Under the pieces are notes generated by a model. It did no database searches. It was not told the DNA's origin and saw only the letters and a program-made list of their open reading frames with translations. This document shows, one piece after another, positions 61,056 to 64,000 of a stretch of 64,000 bases of DNA. Position 1 is the first letter of the stretch; each line of letters opens with the position of its first letter. Position numbers and translations under genes: made by a program. Source of the DNA: an uncultured Treponema sp. (GTDB lineage: Bacteria; Spirochaetota; Spirochaetia; Treponematales; Treponemataceae); assembly GCF_946187725.1 (NCBI RefSeq), contig NZ_CAMHSK010000005.1, positions 1 through 64,000 on the forward strand. The letters run 5' to 3'.

Positions 61056-62243
61056 ATGAAAAAGACAAAGATGTTTTTAACGGCAGGATTTGCAGCTCTA
61101 TTTTTATTTTCATCTTGCAATAATAAAAAGGCCGAAACTGTTAAAGTTGGACTCCTTCACTCGCTTTCGGGCACAATGTCTATCAGTGAAACTTCTGTCC
61201 GCGATGCTGAACTACTCGCTATATCAGAGCTGAACGCAAACGGCGGTGTCCTTGGAAAGCAGATTGTTGCTGTTCAGGCAGACGGTGCAAGCGATCCGCA
61301 GATTTTTGCCGATGAAGCACGAAAATTGCTTCAGAATGAAAAAGTTGTAACGGTTTTCGGCTGCTGGACTTCACAATCAAGAAAAGCTGTTAAACCTGTT
61401 TTTGAAGAGCTTTACGGGCTTTTATGGTATCCGGTTCAATACGAAGGCATGGAAGCAAGTCCAAACATCATGTACATGGGCGCATCGCCAAATCAGCAGA
61501 TTGTTCCTGCTGTCGATTATTGTGCCGAAACCATTGGCAAACGAATGTTCCTTGTCGGAAGTGATTATGTCTTCCCAAAAACTGCAAATAGAATCATCAA
61601 GGCACAGCTCGCGCAGCTTGACGGTGAGTGTGTCGGCGAAGAGTATATCCCGATGGGCGGAACTGATTTTTCTGCAGTTATTGCGAAAATTCAGGCTACA
61701 AAACCAGATGTAATTCTGAATTCACTTAACGGTGACTCAAATGTCGCTTTCTTTGCATCTCTTGGAAACGCTGGCATCACATCAGATGTAATCCCTGTCA
61801 TGAGTTTTTCAATTGCTGAAGAAGAAGTCGCCAAAATGGATATAAAAAATCTCACTGGTCACTTGGTTTCATGGAACTATTACGAAACAACACAAACCCC
61901 GCGCAACGAGAAATTTGTCACTGACTACAAAGAAAAATATGGAGAAGATCGCATGACCGGTGACCCGATTGAAGCGGCATACATCGCGGTCTACATGTGG
62001 GCAGCGGCCTGTGAAAAAGCAGGAAGTTTCGATGTCGAAGCAGTTCGTGTCGCATCAAAAGGACTCAGCTTTACCGCTCCAGAAGGTGTCGTCACTATAG
62101 ACGGCGGAAACCAGCATCTTTATAAGCAAGTCCGAATCGGCAAAATCAACGATAAAGGCTTGATTGATGAAGTTTGGGCAACCCCATCTGCAATCAAACC
62201 TGATCCATATTTGAGTACCTATCCATGGGCCAGAGGATTGTAA
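61056..62243 (+). CDS. UrtA-like substrate-binding lipoprotein (urea/amide family)
   Basis: The 395-residue protein has a lipobox (LFLFSSC, Cys21) and a type I periplasmic binding fold like UrtA/Fmd[41 protein letters not shown] and [20 protein letters not shown] are near-signature words, with [10 protein letters not shown]. No urea permease or ATPase genes lie nearby. It follows the receptor cyclase by nine bases with AGGAG, so it may feed ligand to that sensor rather than to an importer. The ligand (urea, short amide or other) is inferred from family only. Confidence 0.87.
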   Translation: MKKTKMFLTAGFAALFLFSSCNNKKAETVKVGLLHSLSGTMSISETSVRDAELLAISELNANGGVLGKQIVAVQADGASDPQIFADEARKLLQNEKVVTVFGCWTSQSRKAVKPVFEELYGLLWYPVQYEGMEASPNIMYMGASPNQQIVPAVDYCAETIGKRMFLVGSDYVFPKTANRIIKAQLAQLDGECVGEEYIPMGGTDFSAVIAKIQATKPDVILNSLNGDSNVAFFASLGNAGITSDVIPVMSFSIAEEEVAKMDIKNLTGHLVSWNYYETTQTPRNEKFVTDYKEKYGEDRMTGDPIEAAYIAVYMWAAACEKAGSFDVEAVRVASKGLSFTAPEGVVTIDGGNQHLYKQVRIGKINDKGLIDEVWATPSAIKPDPYLSTYPWARGL

Positions 62244-62251
62244 TTTAATTA

Positions 62252-64000
62252 ATGGCAGACCTTTTCGATTCTAGTAAACCAAAGCATGAACCTCTTGCAG
62301 CACGAATGCGTCCCCGAAATCTTGATGAGTATATCGGACAGGATCATATCGTTGGAAAGGGGCGGCTTTTACGGCGGGCAATTGCAGCAGATCAGCTTTC
62401 TTCTGTTATTTTTTACGGCCCGCCTGGAACTGGAAAAACAACCCTTGCCAGAGTCATCGCAAATCACACAAAATCAAATTTCATTACGCTTAATGCCGTT
62501 CTCACAGGTGTTGCGGATATTCGTGCAGCCATCAAGACTGCCGATGATTTTTACAAGCTCTATAACCGAAGAACAATTCTTTTTGTCGATGAAGTTCACC
62601 GATGGAACAAGGCCCAGCAGGACGCGCTTTTGCCATGGGTTGAAAACGGCACGATTATTCTGATTGGAGCCACCACAGAAAATCCATTTTTTGAAGTAAA
62701 CAAAGCACTTGTAAGCCGAAGCCGAGTTTTCCAGCTCAAGGCTCTCACAAAAGAAGATTTGACAAAAGCGGCTCACATGGCACTTTCTGATGTGGAACGC
62801 GGGTACGGTCACTGGAAGGTTGAATTTGAAAAAGGTGCTTTGGAACATCTTGTTGATACAGCCAACGGAGATGCCCGAAGTTTGCTCAATGCGCTGGAAC
62901 TTGCCGTCGAAACCACTCCCGAAAAATGGAACCCCGAAGCAAGAATCCCGGAGCCTGCCTGGGGAAGCACGATTTACATTTCAAAAGAAACTGCCGAAGA
63001 GTCGATTCAGAAAAAGGTCGTGCTTTATGACCGCGACGGCGACTATCACTACGATATAATTTCAGCTTTCATAAAATCTTTGCGCGGGCGCGACCCGGAT
63101 GCGGCAATGTACTGGCTTGCCCGCATGATTCGAGCCGGGGAAGATCCGCATTTTATTTTCCGACGCATGTTGATTTCTGCCTGCGAGGACACAGGTTTGG
63201 CTGACCCTTACGCGCTCGGAGTCGTTACAAGTTGTGCTGATGCTTTTGACCGCGTAGGCTTGCCCGAAGGCCGTTATCATCTGGCACACGCCGCCCTTTA
63301 TCTTGCGACTGCCCCAAAATCAAATTCAAGCATGGCTTTCTTTGATGCGCTCGCCTCAGTCGAAAAGGAAGATGTCGAAGTTCCCAACCACCTGCGCGAT
63401 TCAAGCCGGGATGCAGAAGGATTCGGACACGGAGACGGCTACCTTTACCCCCACGCTTACCGTGACCACTGGGTCGCTCAGCAATATCTTCCGACAGAAC
63501 TTGTAGGACGCGTTTTCTACACACCGACGACACAGGGCTACGAAGCAAAAATCCGTGACGATGTACTGAGCCGAAGAGAAATGCAAATTTCTTCTATATT
63601 AGAGCACATTGAGCCGGAAAAGCCGGACACAGGTGCTAGCTGCGGAATGCATCCGCTTCCGCATTTTTCTGAGGATTACCAAAATCCGATTGGCGAATGG
63701 TGGATTAACAAAAATTTCAATCAGAACAATACGATCAAATCCGAAAATCTCACTTTTACGCCAAAAGATGAACGAAAAGAAAACGCTCTCGACCGTGCCG
63801 ACAAATCATGGAGAAGCCGCATAGATTCTAACCGTGCGGAAGTGCTGCTTTCAATCCGGGATGCTATGACGAATCTTGCCCAGCTCACACGACATACGCG
63901 CTCTCTTGTCTGGAACGCGGATGACGGACTTCTTTTGTGGGATGTCAGCAGAAAAACGCCTGAAGGAATTACATGCGGAATCTGCCGAAGCGAAAAAGGT
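62252..64000 (+). CDS. rarA: RarA/MgsA-type AAA ATPase with long C-terminal extension, 3' end outside window
   Basis: The frame stays open to 64000 (583 codons). Residues 1-440 match RarA: FYGPPGTGKTTLARVIA (Walker A), TILFVDEVHRWNKAQQDALL (Walker B), GATTENPFFEVNKALVSRSR (sensor 1), then the lid and C-terminal oligomerisation domain with AMYWLARMIRAGEDPHFIFR. RarA acts at stalled replication forks. The chain goes on beyond the normal end (LVGRVFYTPTTQGYEAKIR at about 410-430) into more than 140 residues not in RarA, including NRAEVLLSIRDAMTNLAQL. A fused domain, possibly a methyltransferase, is suspected. The start lacks a clear ribosome binding site. Confidence 0.88.
   Translation, partial: MADLFDSSKPKHEPLAARMRPRNLDEYIGQDHIVGKGRLLRRAIAADQLSSVIFYGPPGTGKTTLARVIANHTKSNFITLNAVLTGVADIRAAIKTADDFYKLYNRRTILFVDEVHRWNKAQQDALLPWVENGTIILIGATTENPFFEVNKALVSRSRVFQLKALTKEDLTKAAHMALSDVERGYGHWKVEFEKGALEHLVDTANGDARSLLNALELAVETTPEKWNPEARIPEPAWGSTIYISKETAEESIQKKVVLYDRDGDYHYDIISAFIKSLRGRDPDAAMYWLARMIRAGEDPHFIFRRMLISACEDTGLADPYALGVVTSCADAFDRVGLPEGRYHLAHAALYLATAPKSNSSMAFFDALASVEKEDVEVPNHLRDSSRDAEGFGHGDGYLYPHAYRDHWVAQQYLPTELVGRVFYTPTTQGYEAKIRDDVLSRREMQISSILEHIEPEKPDTGASCGMHPLPHFSEDYQNPIGEWWINKNFNQNNTIKSENLTFTPKDERKENALDRADKSWRSRIDSNRAEVLLSIRDAMTNLAQLTRHTRSLVWNADDGLLLWDVSRKTPEGITCGICRSEKG

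Noticed and set aside
61056-62243. A urea uptake operon
   Set aside because: Only the binding protein is present; the upstream neighbour is a cyclase and the downstream one a RarA ATPase, so no permease or ATPase supports transport here.
1-64000. tRNA, rRNA, CRISPR arrays, insertion sequences and prophage genes
   Set aside because: I looked for cloverleaf and GTTCGAATC-type words, regularly spaced repeats, transposases and phage genes by eye and saw none; weak or divergent cases could be missed.

Overview
This window reads as chromosomal DNA of a host-associated, anaerobic spirochaete of the Treponema type. That is an inference from gene content: the cyclase, Trk, arginase and lipoprotein repertoire, a three-gene transhydrogenase, very few respiratory genes, and a fermentative or pectin/uronate theme. 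No rRNA or tRNA gene was found to settle it. The DNA is moderately AT-rich, genes are densely packed on both strands, and five GC-rich intergenic repeats stand out against that background.

Layout. 1-4.5 kb: 5' part of hexuronate isomerase uxaC (minus), a small XRE regulator, and the pntAA-pntAB-pntB transhydrogenase operon. 4.5-6.6 kb: a divergently transcribed XRE regulator facing three small genes (one Sel1-type, two unrecognised), then a repeat and a cupin. 6.6-10.3 kb: FMN-dependent 2-hydroxy-acid oxidase, a probably metal-regulated pair (small His/Cys membrane protein plus histidine-rich ZnuA) and a lipoprotein. 10.4-15.5 kb: ABC-F ATPase, HrpB helicase, flavodoxin-like protein. 15.5-18.2 kb: Crp/Fnr regulator, two Fe-S proteins and a C_GCAxxG_C_C protein with a well-placed Crp/Fnr-type site, flanked by two gene relics. 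18.2-26.1 kb: Gfo/Idh oxidoreductase, Mrp/ApbC, Dus, a LolA/LolB-like exported protein, a stand-alone CBM48 protein and FtsK with a very long acidic linker. 26.2-31.6 kb: a duplicated DUF1538 membrane protein with a tandem PII protein, purD, and a GGDEF protein. 31.6-34.6 kb: trkH-trkA. 34.7-42.2 kb: an ABC importer whose ATPase gene is separated from its permease by a toxin-antitoxin pair and a patatin gene, then a B12-type radical SAM protein carrying inserted repeats. 42.3-50.9 kb: arginase and malic enzyme (minus), a lipoprotein operon (LpoB-like, COG3014, LPP20), a bifunctional NAD(P)HX repair enzyme, and an RluA pseudouridine synthase. 50.9-64 kb: adenylate cyclase, a lipoprotein and an NlpC/P60 protein, a cell-surface pectinesterase, a beta-propeller receptor adenylate cyclase in operon with a UrtA-like binding lipoprotein, and a RarA-type AAA ATPase that runs off the end with a long extra C-terminal region.

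Most notable signals. (1) At least nine genes have a -10 box only 6-8 bases before the start codon and no Shine-Dalgarno, so a leaderless mRNA class is likely. (2) The tandem PII protein keeps a perfect internal ribosome binding site at the start of its second domain and pairs with a transporter that is also internally duplicated. (3) A perfect 9-bp hairpin buries the ribosome binding site of the LpoB-like gene. (4) A propeller/cyclase receptor is coupled to an orphan UrtA-like binding protein. (5) Repeat elements have entered coding sequences in frame. No CRISPR array, tRNA, rRNA, insertion sequence or prophage was seen.
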